Below, one piece after another: positions 52,580-60,498 of a stretch of DNA of 64,000 nt (the stretch's first letter is position 1; the number at the start of each line of letters is the position of its first letter). The stretch spans positions 1,798,001 through 1,862,000 of the forward strand of contig NZ_CP101990.1 in assembly GCF_024508295.1 (NCBI RefSeq), given 5' to 3'. Both the position numbers and the translations under genes were made by a program. Source of the stretch: Aeromicrobium duanguangcaii. Lineage in GTDB: Bacteria; Actinomycetota; Actinomycetes; Propionibacteriales; Nocardioidaceae. Under the pieces are notes generated by a model that was not told the DNA's origin, did not search any database, and worked only from the letters and a program-made list of their open reading frames with translations.

Positions 52580-52594
52580 GTGACTGCAATCACA
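52580..52594. promoter_or_regulatory. CRP/GlxR-type binding site
   Basis: GTGA-CTGCAA-TCACA matches TGTGA-N6-TCACA at nine of ten positions. It lies in the 298-bp divergent region (52450-52747) between the copper operon and the Ig-repeat/amine oxidase genes. The same region has TACGCT for the minus-strand gene (52457-52462), a GGTGAC/GTCACC pair near 52488-52518 and a direct repeat TCTCATTC (52601-52608, 52613-52620). No clear -10 for the plus-strand gene was found. Confidence 0.5.
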
Positions 52595-52747
52595 GCAGAT
52601 TCTCATTCGGTGTCTCATTCACCGTCGCGACACCTTCACACCCGAGCCGTTCTCGTAACCATCCGGTTCCCGCGGAGAACACCACCCGAAACGCGCCGCG
52701 TCCAGATTGAGCCGCGAATCGACTCCCCCGCCAAAGGAACTTCCCCG

Positions 52748-54235
52748 ATGACTGTCACCCGAGTCCTGTCCCACCTCACGGCCGCAGCAGTGGCCGCGAC
52801 CACGCTGGCCCTGCCCGCCGCGGCCGCGCACGCGGAGGCCACCGGCGTGATCAAGGGCACCGTCCTCGAGACCGGCCATGTGATCGCCCCCAGCCTCGAC
52901 GTCTCGCTCTACAAGACGAGCGGCGAGTTCGTGAAGGCCACCGTGACCGACTCCTCCGCCGGAGCGTACGAGTTCCGTGGCATCGAGCCCGGCTCGTACG
53001 TCATCTGGTTCGAGAACCAGAACGAGGCGGTCCAGGAGTGGTACGACAACCAGCCCGACCAGGACCACGCCACCCCCATCTCGCTCGCGGCCGGTCAGAC
53101 CTACGTCGCCGACGCCTACCTGACCCAGATCAGCGAGAACCTCGTCCGGCCGACGATCACCGGCACGCCCACGGTGGGCTCGACGCTCTCGGCCGCCCGC
53201 GGCACCTGGTTCCCCACGATCGGCGTGGACTTCGGCTACCAGTGGCTGCGCAACGGCACCCCGATCGATGGAGCGACGGCGTCCACCTACCGCCTGCGTG
53301 ACGTCGACTCGGGCCAGGCGATCTCGGTCCGCGTCATCGCCACCGTCCAGGGTGCCCAGGAATCGGCCACGAGCACCCCCACCGCCCCGGTCACCGGCGG
53401 GACCCCCGCCGTCCCGGTCGTCGCGAACTCCGTGAAGCCCTCGATCACCGGGTCGGTCGTCGCGGGCTCCGTGCTGACGGCCACCACCGGCACGTGGTCG
53501 CCCGCGGACGCCTCCGTCACGCTGCAGTGGCTGCGCGGGGACGTCGTCGTCGGCAGCGGCTCGAGCTACCGCACCACGGTCGACGACATCGGCTCCGGAC
53601 TGCGCGTGCGCGCCGTCGCGGCCAAGGCCGGCTGGACGTCGGCCATCGCCGAGTCCGAGGTGTTCGGGCCCATCACCACGCCGGCCCCGGTGCTCAGCGC
53701 GCCGGTCAACACGGTGAAGCCCACCGTCTCGGGCACGCCGCGCGTCGGCAGCACCGTCACGGCGAGCACGGGCTCCTGGAGCACCTCGGCCCGCCACACG
53801 TACCGCTGGACCCGCAACGGCAAGACCATCCCCCGTGCGACCGCACGCACCTACCGGCTCACGGCCGCCGACGCCGGAACCCGGATCGCCGTGGTCGTGA
53901 CCGCGACCAGCACCGGCGGGACGAGCAGCGCCACGAGCGCCGTCCGCACCGTCGCCAAGGCCACCGCCAAGGTCAAGGCCACCGCGAAGTCGACGGCCAA
54001 GGGTCGCCTGAAGGTCACCGCCAAGGTCACCTCCGCGGGCGCCCGGACCGGCCGCGTGACCATCACGGTCAAGGTCGGCGGCAAGACCAAGGTCAAGCGC
54101 ACGACCTTGAAGAAGGGCACGCGCACCGTCACCGTCACCGGCCTGCGCAAGGGCCGGGCGACCGTCCGCGTCGTGTACGCCGGCGACGCCTCGACCGCCG
54201 GCGCGACGACCTCGAAGAAGGCCACCGTGCGCTGA
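52748..54235 (+). CDS. Secreted protein with carboxypeptidase-regulatory-like and three Ig-like repeats
   Basis: 495 residues. Signal peptide to about residue 30 (AAAHAEA). Residues 32-130 form a CarboxypepD_reg/SpaA-like beta domain (IKGTVLETG..., YEFRGIEPGSYVIWFENQN). Three Ig-like repeats follow at about 133-215, 232-305 and 320-395, each with the pattern GSTLSAARGTW, then YQWLRNG and a YRL...DSG end. A Lys-rich C-terminal beta domain (405-495) ends YAGDASTAGATTSKKATVR. No catalytic motif and no sortase signal is seen. The repeat and the C-terminal module recur in the amine oxidase protein 900 bp downstream. ATG 52748 has AAAGGA upstream. Probably an extracellular matrix or adhesion protein; the role is unproven. 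Confidence 0.8.
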   Translation: MTVTRVLSHLTAAAVAATTLALPAAAAHAEATGVIKGTVLETGHVIAPSLDVSLYKTSGEFVKATVTDSSAGAYEFRGIEPGSYVIWFENQNEAVQEWYDNQPDQDHATPISLAAGQTYVADAYLTQISENLVRPTITGTPTVGSTLSAARGTWFPTIGVDFGYQWLRNGTPIDGATASTYRLRDVDSGQAISVRVIATVQGAQESATSTPTAPVTGGTPAVPVVANSVKPSITGSVVAGSVLTATTGTWSPADASVTLQWLRGDVVVGSGSSYRTTVDDIGSGLRVRAVAAKAGWTSAIAESEVFGPITTPAPVLSAPVNTVKPTVSGTPRVGSTVTASTGSWSTSARHTYRWTRNGKTIPRATARTYRLTAADAGTRIAVVVTATSTGGTSSATSAVRTVAKATAKVKATAKSTAKGRLKVTAKVTSAGARTGRVTITVKVGGKTKVKRTTLKKGTRTVTVTGLRKGRATVRVVYAGDASTAGATTSKKATVR

Positions 54236-54370
54236 CTCCCCGGCGGCTCGCCGCCCACCCAGACCTCGGCCCGCCGTCCCTCGCCGGCGGACCGAGGGAC
54301 CGGCACCACCCGGTCCCGACGGCTCCGGTCCCTCCGGCGCCGATCACTTCCAGCCCCACAAGGAGACCAT

Positions 54371-55126
54371 GTGAATGCGTCACAGCGCGTGCCCTGGAGG
54401 ACACGCAGAGTCGCCGTCGCTGCCCTCGCCCTCGGACTGACTGCTGCCGCCACGACCTACGTCATGGCCCAGCAGGACGTCAGCGGCACCGACTCCGGCA
54501 CCAGCACGAAGTTCAGCGTCGTCGGCGACGGCGAACTGCCCACCAAGAAGCCCACCCTCGGCCAGAGCCGCGCCGCGCTCTCGGCCGACGAGACCGGCTA
54601 TGCCATTCACCTGGCCTCCACCGACGCCAGCGTCCCCTCCGACGCCACCGACGTCCGTGGCAAGCCCGGCCCGGAGTTCCTCTATGCGGATCTGCCTGAC
54701 GTCGGTGAGGACTTCAGCGGCCGCAAGGCCGTCGTGGCCCTGTACGACTACACGCACGACGTGGCCTACGACCAGATCGTCGATCTGGCCGCCGGCAAGG
54801 TCATCGACTCGAAGAAGTCGGACCGGGCCCAGCCGCCGACCTCGTCCACCGAGGCGGACCTGGCGATGAAGATCGCGGTCGAGTCCGACGCCGACCTGGC
54901 CTTCAAGTCCGAGTTCGAGGAGAACATGGGCGTCCCGCTCATCGATCCCGACCAGGTCGACTACGTCGCCGGCGCCTGGGTCTTCAACAAGACCACGAGC
55001 AAGGGCAAGGAGTGCGGTGAGGACCGTTGCGCCCAGCTCATGGTCTCGACTGCATCCGGGGTGTACCTCAACACCTTCGACTTCGTCGTGAACCTGTCCA
55101 CCCAGAAGATCGTCCGCACCCAGTGA
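54371..55126 (+). CDS. Secreted copper amine oxidase N-terminal (D2/D3-like) protein
   Basis: 251 residues. Signal or anchor helix at 13-34 (VAVAALALGLTAAATTYVMA). Residues about 60-195 and 196-251 read like the D2 and D3 domains that precede the catalytic domain in copper amine oxidases: an ADETGYAIHLAS start, KAVVALYDYTHDVAYDQIVDLAAGKV (the usual VDL..G.V strand), a QPPTSSTEADL helix start, and a final FDFVVNLSTQKIVRTQ, which parallels the VVDLNTMEVVRV end of D3. It has its own GTG start at 54371 after AAGGAG, and stops before the catalytic subunit gene, so D2/D3 is a separate polypeptide. The call rests on motif-level reading; the catalytic neighbour makes it much stronger. Confidence 0.65.
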   Translation: MNASQRVPWRTRRVAVAALALGLTAAATTYVMAQQDVSGTDSGTSTKFSVVGDGELPTKKPTLGQSRAALSADETGYAIHLASTDASVPSDATDVRGKPGPEFLYADLPDVGEDFSGRKAVVALYDYTHDVAYDQIVDLAAGKVIDSKKSDRAQPPTSSTEADLAMKIAVESDADLAFKSEFEENMGVPLIDPDQVDYVAGAWVFNKTTSKGKECGEDRCAQLMVSTASGVYLNTFDFVVNLSTQKIVRTQ

Positions 55127-55143
55127 GCAGGGAGAGAAGTCCG

Positions 55144-57243
55144 ATGCGCAAGAAGACACTGACGCGGATCGTCGCCGCCGGCGCGACCGCACTGATGACG
55201 GCGGGGCTGATCTCGGCCCAGCCCTCGACGGCGAGCGCCGCCGAGGACACGCCGCTGGCGTGTGCCGACAGCCTCGTCACCAAGAAGCTCGAGAACGGCT
55301 CCAGCTGGCGGATGTGCGCGCGCATCCACCCGATCAAGGGCCTCATCCTCGAGCAGATCGAGTTCAAGCCGGCCACCGGCGAGTACGAGTACGCCGGGTA
55401 CAAGCGGGTCCTGGACCAGCTGAACATCGCCCAGCTGAACGTGCCCTACGACACCGGTCACGTCCAGTACAACGACATCACCTCCTACGGGTTCGGCAAG
55501 CAGTACCTGCAGTCGCAGGGTCCCGAGGTGTGCACGGGCGAGGCCCTCGACGTGGAGCAGTCCTTCACGTACAGCGGCCAGCTGGTCGAGCGGACCATCC
55601 CGGGCATCTGCGTGCAGGAGGACCCGACGGGCCTCATGACCCACGCGCAGGAGACCCAGATCGGCGGCGGCACGCTGTACGCCGACCAGGGAACGGCCCT
55701 CGCGGTCTCGTCGATCTCCAAGATCAGCTGGTACGAGTACCAGCAGCGGGTCGTGTTCGACGACCACGGCCAGATCGAGGTCGGCCTCGGCGCCACGGGC
55801 GACATCGCCCCGGGCTGGGCCTCCGACAGCGCGAACCAGTTCTTCGGCAACAACCCGAAGACCGGCTGGCCGCTGTCGGGCAAGTCGACCGTGACGTCCA
55901 CGGCCGGCGGTGAGACCACGACCAAGGAGATCCAGTCCTACGCGGGCTCGCACTGGCACAACGCCATGTACAAGGTCGACTTCGGCATCGACAAGGGCGA
56001 GAAGCAGACCGTCGAGCAGTGGGACTTCAGCAGCCCCGGCAACGGTGTGCGCGCCCCGATCGTCGAGGGCACGGGCACCGTCAAGAGCTCGGCGTTCACG
56101 TCGGTCGAGAACGAGGACCACGACCAGCTCAGCTGGTGGCGCGTCCTGAACCCGAACAGCAAGAACAAGGACGGGCACGCCCGCTCCTACGAGATCGTGA
56201 ACAACAACACGGCGAACCTGCTGATGCCGGACTGGTCGCCGTCGGTGACGTTCACGAACTACCGCGCGTGCGAGGAGTACGGCTCGGACAACCTCAATGC
56301 GGGCTGCCCGAACCAGAGCATCCTGGACTACGTCAAGAACGACACGCACGAGCTGACCGATCCGGTCGCGTGGGTCAACGTCGGGTTCCACCACACGGAC
56401 AAGGACGAGGACCAGTCGCCGATGCCGATCCACTGGCAGAAGTTCCAGCTGGTGCCGCGTGACTTCTTCGCCCAGAAGCCGACCGTCAAGGATGCGCGCA
56501 AGTGCATCAACGGCCCGTTCTCCTCGGTGAACGCGGTGACCAAGCCGTGCACGCCGGAGAACACGGTCGCGCCGAAGATCAGCGACAAGGCCGACGGCAC
56601 CGCCGCGGTCGTGCCGGCGGTCGGCAAGACCCTGACGGCCAGCGCGGGCACGTGGCGCAGCGCCGCTCAGCGTCTGACGTACGCGTACACCTGGTTCCGC
56701 AACGGCGAGGCCGTGTCGACCGGTCAGGACTACACCCTGTCCGAGGCCGACATGAACGCGTCGATCACGGTCAAGGTCAACGCCTCGGCAGCGGGCTTCC
56801 CCTCGAACGTGGCCGAATCGGCCCCGGTCGTGTGGGGCACCCCGCCGCCGGTTCCGTCCGAGGAGCCGAGCACGGCCCCGACGACGGCGCCGACCACCGC
56901 CCCGACCACGGCGCCCACCACGGCTCCGACGACCCGCCCGACGACCGCTCCGGTCGTCAAGAAGGCGTCGAAGCTCGCGGTGAAGCTGTCGAAGACGACG
57001 GTGAAGCCGGGCAAGAAGAACAAGGTCGCCGTCTCGGTGACCGTCGGTGGCAAGCCCGTCTCGGGCAAGGTCAAGGTGACGGTCAACGGCAAGGTCCGCA
57101 CGCTGACGCTCAAGGGCGGCAAGGCGTACCTGACGTGGACGGCCCCGAAGAAGGTGAAGACCTACACGGTGAAGGTGTCCTACGCGGGCAGCAGCACGGT
57201 GAAGGCCGCCAGCACGACGGTGAAGTACAAGGTCAAGAAGTGA
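55144..57243 (+). CDS. Secreted copper amine oxidase catalytic domain with Ig-like and C-terminal beta modules
   Basis: 699 residues. Signal peptide to about residue 33. Residues 85-450 align by motif with the copper amine oxidase catalytic domain: candidate base Asp111 in NDITSYGFG (family FDxGxYGxG); candidate topaquinone precursor Tyr197 in SWYEY, 86 residues later (family NY[DE]Y), followed without gaps by VVFDDHGQIEVGLGATG; copper ligands His270 and His272 (HWH); and third ligand His416 or 417 in GFHH before QSPMP. The Asn before the Tyr is Trp here. Then one Ig-like repeat (475-565), a Pro/Thr/Ala linker (575-603) and a Lys-rich beta module (608-699). Expected reaction: oxidative deamination of primary amines. 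ATG 55144 has AGGGAGAG upstream and follows the D2/D3-like gene by 17 bp. It lacks D2/D3 itself. Confidence 0.78.
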   Translation: MRKKTLTRIVAAGATALMTAGLISAQPSTASAAEDTPLACADSLVTKKLENGSSWRMCARIHPIKGLILEQIEFKPATGEYEYAGYKRVLDQLNIAQLNVPYDTGHVQYNDITSYGFGKQYLQSQGPEVCTGEALDVEQSFTYSGQLVERTIPGICVQEDPTGLMTHAQETQIGGGTLYADQGTALAVSSISKISWYEYQQRVVFDDHGQIEVGLGATGDIAPGWASDSANQFFGNNPKTGWPLSGKSTVTSTAGGETTTKEIQSYAGSHWHNAMYKVDFGIDKGEKQTVEQWDFSSPGNGVRAPIVEGTGTVKSSAFTSVENEDHDQLSWWRVLNPNSKNKDGHARSYEIVNNNTANLLMPDWSPSVTFTNYRACEEYGSDNLNAGCPNQSILDYVKNDTHELTDPVAWVNVGFHHTDKDEDQSPMPIHWQKFQLVPRDFFAQKPTVKDARKCINGPFSSVNAVTKPCTPENTVAPKISDKADGTAAVVPAVGKTLTASAGTWRSAAQRLTYAYTWFRNGEAVSTGQDYTLSEADMNASITVKVNASAAGFPSNVAESAPVVWGTPPPVPSEEPSTAPTTAPTTAPTTAPTTAPTTRPTTAPVVKKASKLAVKLSKTTVKPGKKNKVAVSVTVGGKPVSGKVKVTVNGKVRTLTLKGGKAYLTWTAPKKVKTYTVKVSYAGSSTVKAASTTVKYKVKK
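56869..56952 (+). repeat. Pro/Thr/Ala linker repeats in the amine oxidase gene
   Basis: Repeated 12-bp-type units encode APTT tetrapeptides (residues 576-603), a flexible, probably extended linker between the Ig-like repeat and the C-terminal module. The repeat could change length by slippage. Confidence 0.8.
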
Positions 57244-57259
57244 CCTTGCGCTGATCCAC

Positions 57260-57295
57260 GGACCGGGGCGTCGCCCGCCGGCGGCGCCCCGGTCC
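57260..57295 (+). terminator. Terminator hairpin after the amine oxidase gene
   Basis: Eleven perfect base pairs (57260-57270 with 57285-57295) with a 14-nt loop, 17 nt after the stop codon, separating the oxidase genes from the DUF305 lipoprotein gene. Confidence 0.75.
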
Positions 57296-57341
57296 CCCAC
57301 CCCACGCCCAGCGTGGAACCGCATCACCCCGAGGGAGCCCC

Positions 57342-58034
57342 ATGCGCACGAACGTCCTCCGCCCGGCCGCCCTGGCCCTGGCCGCCCTGGCCCTGGCCGC
57401 CTGCGGCGCCCAGCCCCAGCAGGTGGCGCTCGGCGGCACGAAGGCCGCCGACACCGCCGCGCAGCGCGGGACGGTCGAGCGACCGTGGGGCACCGTGAAG
57501 ACCTTCCCCCGCCTGCAGAAGGCCGAGCCGCCGAGCGCGGCCGACGTGACCTTCGCGCGGGACATGATCATGCACCACCGCCAGGCGGTCGAGCTGTCCG
57601 AGAACGTGCGCAGCCACCGCGGCGTGGACGCCCGGATCGGCTCCGCGGCGCGGTTCATCATCCAGGACCAGAAGAACGAGATCACGACCATGCGGGCGTG
57701 GCTCCAGGCCTGGCAGGACTCGGCCGGCGCCGCGAGCCAGGAGCACGACCACGACACGGGGACGATGCCCGGCATGCTGAAGCAGGCGCGCGTCGACGAG
57801 ATCGCGACGCTCGACCGCCCCGAGGCGGAGGTGGCGTTCCTCGTCGCGATGATCGAGCACCACGAGGGCGCCATCGCGATGTCGCAGGACTACCTGCCCG
57901 AGCAGACCAACGCCTTCGTCCGCAGCACCGCCACCCACATCATCGGCGAGCAGACCACCGAGATCGCCTACATGAAGAACCTCCTCGACGAGCGGTGCGG
58001 CCCGAAGGGTCCCGCGACGTGCCCCCGCGGCTGA
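57342..58034 (+). CDS. DUF305 family lipoprotein
   Basis: 230 residues. Signal peptide with lipobox LAAC (Cys21). Two four-helix DUF305 halves carry paired His: FARDMIMHHRQAVELSE near residue 75 and FLVAMIEHHEGAIAMSQ near residue 172, with Met-rich surroundings and an EHDHDTGTMPGM loop between them. DUF305 proteins of the CopM type bind copper in the periplasm, and the Met/His content here fits that. It is therefore placed with the copper genes on either side. ATG 57342 has GAGGGAG upstream. The signal peptidase gene starts inside its 3' end. Confidence 0.9.
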   Translation: MRTNVLRPAALALAALALAACGAQPQQVALGGTKAADTAAQRGTVERPWGTVKTFPRLQKAEPPSAADVTFARDMIMHHRQAVELSENVRSHRGVDARIGSAARFIIQDQKNEITTMRAWLQAWQDSAGAASQEHDHDTGTMPGMLKQARVDEIATLDRPEAEVAFLVAMIEHHEGAIAMSQDYLPEQTNAFVRSTATHIIGEQTTEIAYMKNLLDERCGPKGPATCPRG

Positions 58035-58597
58035 GCCTGAGCCGTCCCCGGCACGCGGGCTGGTGGGCCGGCGCCGCGGCCGCCGCGATCGTCGCCGGGT
58101 CGCTCGCGACCGGCGTCGTCGGGCACGCGACGGTCACGTCGCCGTCGATGGCGCCGACCCATGCGACCGGCAGCTCGGTGCTGACCACGAGGATCGGCGT
58201 GGGCTCGGTCGGCCCCGGCGACGTCGTGGTGTTCGACGTCCCGCCATCGTGGCGCGCCGCCGAGCGCGAGCGCGCCGGACAGGCCGCCGACGCCGGTGGC
58301 GGCGACGCGATGGTCAAGCGCCTGATCGGCCTCCCGGGCGACCGCATCACCTGCTGTGCACCGGGCGGGCTGCTGATGCGCAACGGCAGCCTCCTCGAGG
58401 AGCCGTACCTGGCGGAGCCGCCCGGCGACCTGCTGAACACGACCTACGACGTCACCGTCCCGGCCGGCCACGCCTGGGTGCTGGGCGACAACCGCCGCCG
58501 CTCGTTCGACTCGCGCGCCATGCACGCGCGCACCGGCGCCTCGGGGTTCCTGCCGCTCTCGGCGATCCGGGCCCGGGTCCTGTTCGGCTGGCCCTGA
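58019..58597 (+). CDS. Type I signal peptidase
   Basis: 192 residues: one N-terminal helix (about 14-36, WWAGAAAAAIVAGSLATGVVG) then the S26 peptidase domain. Catalytic Ser43 is in SPSMAPT and Lys100 in MVKRLIGLPGD; GDNRRRSFDSR near residue 160 completes the family boxes. A Cys pair (ITCCAPGG) follows the Lys box. It removes signal peptides of exported proteins. GTG 58019 overlaps the DUF305 stop by 16 nt. Being next to a run of secreted proteins it could serve them preferentially, which is inference; a lipoprotein such as the DUF305 product would use signal peptidase II instead. Confidence 0.9.
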   Translation: MPPRLSLSRPRHAGWWAGAAAAAIVAGSLATGVVGHATVTSPSMAPTHATGSSVLTTRIGVGSVGPGDVVVFDVPPSWRAAERERAGQAADAGGGDAMVKRLIGLPGDRITCCAPGGLLMRNGSLLEEPYLAEPPGDLLNTTYDVTVPAGHAWVLGDNRRRSFDSRAMHARTGASGFLPLSAIRARVLFGWP

Positions 58598-58609
58598 GAC
58601 CAGCCGGGC

Positions 58610-58918
58610 TCAGTCCTCCGGATCGGGACTCGCCGGGCCCATCGCCCCGGCGAGGTCGCGCACGCGCTGGCCCAGCGCGAAGCCGGACAGGTCCGGGCTG
58701 CGGACGAGGTACTCCTGCTGGACGAGGTGCTTGAGGATCCGGTACGCCGTCGCACGCGGCATCTGCAGGTTCTCGGCGATCTCGCGCGCCGACACCCCCG
58801 CGCCCGACCGCGCCACCTCCTCCAGGATCGAGAAGGCGTTGTCCACCGCTCCGGGCTCGCGGCCGCGGAAGGGCGTGGGCGGGACCTTGGTCGACGGATC
58901 GGTCATGCCGGTGCTCAT
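58610..58918 (-). CDS. IclR-type stand-alone helix-turn-helix protein
   Basis: 102 residues. The region VDNAFSILEEVARSGAGVSAREIAENLQMPRATAYRILKHL (about 25-66, with the HTH at SAREIAENLQMPRATAYRIL) is a normal IclR N-terminal winged helix, but the protein ends about 35 residues later, so the IclR effector domain of about 170 residues is absent. There is no trace of it downstream; the next gene is convergent. ATG 58918 overlaps the stop of the APC permease gene (ATGA), so the regulator is coupled to the permease and may control it. Confidence 0.82.
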   Translation of the reverse strand: MSTGMTDPSTKVPPTPFRGREPGAVDNAFSILEEVARSGAGVSAREIAENLQMPRATAYRILKHLVQQEYLVRSPDLSGFALGQRVRDLAGAMGPASPDPED

Positions 58919-60399
58919 GCGCCCAACAGGTCCGTGCGGATGGTCTCGTCATGGATGCCCATGCGACGCAGGGCCCGGCGACGGTGCGCCCTCAGCCAGC
59001 AGAACCACAGCCCGCCGAAGACGAGGGTGCCTCCCGCCAGCGCCAGCCCCGAGGGATCGCCGTCGCGGACGTCCCGCACGGTGTCGACGACGGCCAGCGC
59101 GAGGGTCAGCAGGACGGCCGCGACGGCGAGGGCCACCGGGCCGGGGGTCAGCTCGTCGAGGCGGCTCAGGAACACCGGCAGCGACAGGGCGACGAGGGCG
59201 TAGGCGATGAACAGGACGAACACCGCGGACTGCAGCAGTGCCGTCGAGAGCGGCCCCACCTCCCGGCCGGCGAGCAACGTGACGGTGGCCGGGGCGATCG
59301 CGAACGGGGCGATCGCGAGCAGCGCACCGACCGGAGAGGCCCACCGCGGATGCGTGCGGCCCAGCGCCGCCGGCAGGATGCCCTCGCGGGCGAAGGAGAA
59401 GACGACCCGCGCGAGGGCGTTCCAGGCGCCCAGCGTCAGCGCCAGGAACGAGACGGCCAGCAGCGAGCTGAGGACCACGTCCGCGACGTGGGCGTCCACC
59501 GTGTCGGGGAACCAGCGCTGCGCCGGTCCGCGTGCATGACCGGGAGCAGGGACCAGGGTGCTGGCGGCCAGGAAGCTGACGACGTAGAGCGCCGCCGCGA
59601 CGAGCACGGCTCCCGTCATGGCCCGCGGGACACTCCAGAACGGGCGCTCGGCCTCGCTGGCCAGCGCGGCCGACGCCTCGAACCCCACCGTGATCCCCAG
59701 GACGATCGTGGCGCCCAGGATGATGCGCCACGGGTCGGCCCCCTCGAGGGACAGGATGGCCGGCGACGGCAGGCCCTCGCGGCTGATCGCGAGGGACACG
59801 AGGCACAGCAGTCCCATCACCAGTGCCGACTCGACCACGAACGCCAGCCGGGTCGCGACGCGGACGCCGCGGATGGAGACGAGGAGGCAGAACACCAGGG
59901 CGACGACGCCGATCCACCACTGCGGCCAGGGCCCGACACCGGGCTCGCCCGCCGAGGTCGAGGCGACGGCCTCGCTCGACCTGCGGATGGTCTGGGAGAC
60001 GCCGAACGCCACGAGGATCCCGTAGCCCAGCAGCATCGACGTGCCGACGAGGAGGCCCGGGAACGGCCCCAGCGACCGGGTGACCCACGTGTACATCGAT
60101 CCCGCGGCGGCGATCCGGGTCGCGAACTGCGAGAAGACGCCGGCGAGCATCAGGGCGAGCGCGAAGCCGAGTACGGCACTGAGCCAGGCGCCGGGTCCGA
60201 CGACGCCCATGAGGACGAACGGGACGCTCAGCGCGCTCGCCGCCGGGGCGATGACGGCCACCGACAGCCCAGCCAGGTCTCCGGCCAGCACCGAGCGCCG
60301 GTCCAGTCCCACGAGGTCGGACTCGGCGCGCACCTGCGGCACGGCAGGCGGGTGCGCAATGGCCTGCTCGAGCGCGGGGACACCGGGCGGTCGCTTCAT
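58915..60399 (-). CDS. APC family amino acid permease
   Basis: 494 residues, about 12-14 hydrophobic helices. Characteristic APC features: GLSVAVIAPAASALSVPF in TM1, the AAAGSMYTWVTRSLGPFPGLLVG segment with the TM3 start, and FEASAALASEAERPFWSVPRAM near residue 245 (family E-A-E-T/R-P motif). Substrate unknown, an amino acid or amine. If it were an amine, the oxidase genes 3 kb away would be a logical link, but nothing in the sequence shows this. ATG 60399; TAGGGT lies 9 nt upstream. Coupled to the HTH gene. Confidence 0.9.
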   Translation of the reverse strand: MKRPPGVPALEQAIAHPPAVPQVRAESDLVGLDRRSVLAGDLAGLSVAVIAPAASALSVPFVLMGVVGPGAWLSAVLGFALALMLAGVFSQFATRIAAAGSMYTWVTRSLGPFPGLLVGTSMLLGYGILVAFGVSQTIRRSSEAVASTSAGEPGVGPWPQWWIGVVALVFCLLVSIRGVRVATRLAFVVESALVMGLLCLVSLAISREGLPSPAILSLEGADPWRIILGATIVLGITVGFEASAALASEAERPFWSVPRAMTGAVLVAAALYVVSFLAASTLVPAPGHARGPAQRWFPDTVDAHVADVVLSSLLAVSFLALTLGAWNALARVVFSFAREGILPAALGRTHPRWASPVGALLAIAPFAIAPATVTLLAGREVGPLSTALLQSAVFVLFIAYALVALSLPVFLSRLDELTPGPVALAVAAVLLTLALAVVDTVRDVRDGDPSGLALAGGTLVFGGLWFCWLRAHRRRALRRMGIHDETIRTDLLGA

Positions 60400-60498
60400 G
60401 GCGTCGCCACCCTAGGGACGCGGCGTGTCGTGGCTGTTACGCCGCGGTGTCGCCGGGCGAACAGCATGAGCGTGGGCGCGACCGGCGACAATGGGCCC
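60400..60498. promoter_or_regulatory. Divergent promoter region, permease and dinB
   Basis: Minus strand: TAGGGT ends 9 nt before ATG 60399. Plus strand: GACAAT (60487-60492) ends 6 nt before ATG 60499. No SOS-type GAAC-N4-GTTC box was seen in these 99 bp. Confidence 0.45.

Noticed and set aside
56869..56952. Short tandem repeats considered as a CRISPR-like or mobile repeat
   Set aside because: The units are in frame, encode APTT and have no spacers; they are a linker-coding repeat.
54371..57243. Reading the two amine oxidase genes as one gene broken by a frameshift
   Set aside because: Each frame begins with its own signal peptide after its own ribosome-binding site, and the first ends at a natural D3-like strand, so two real genes are more likely.
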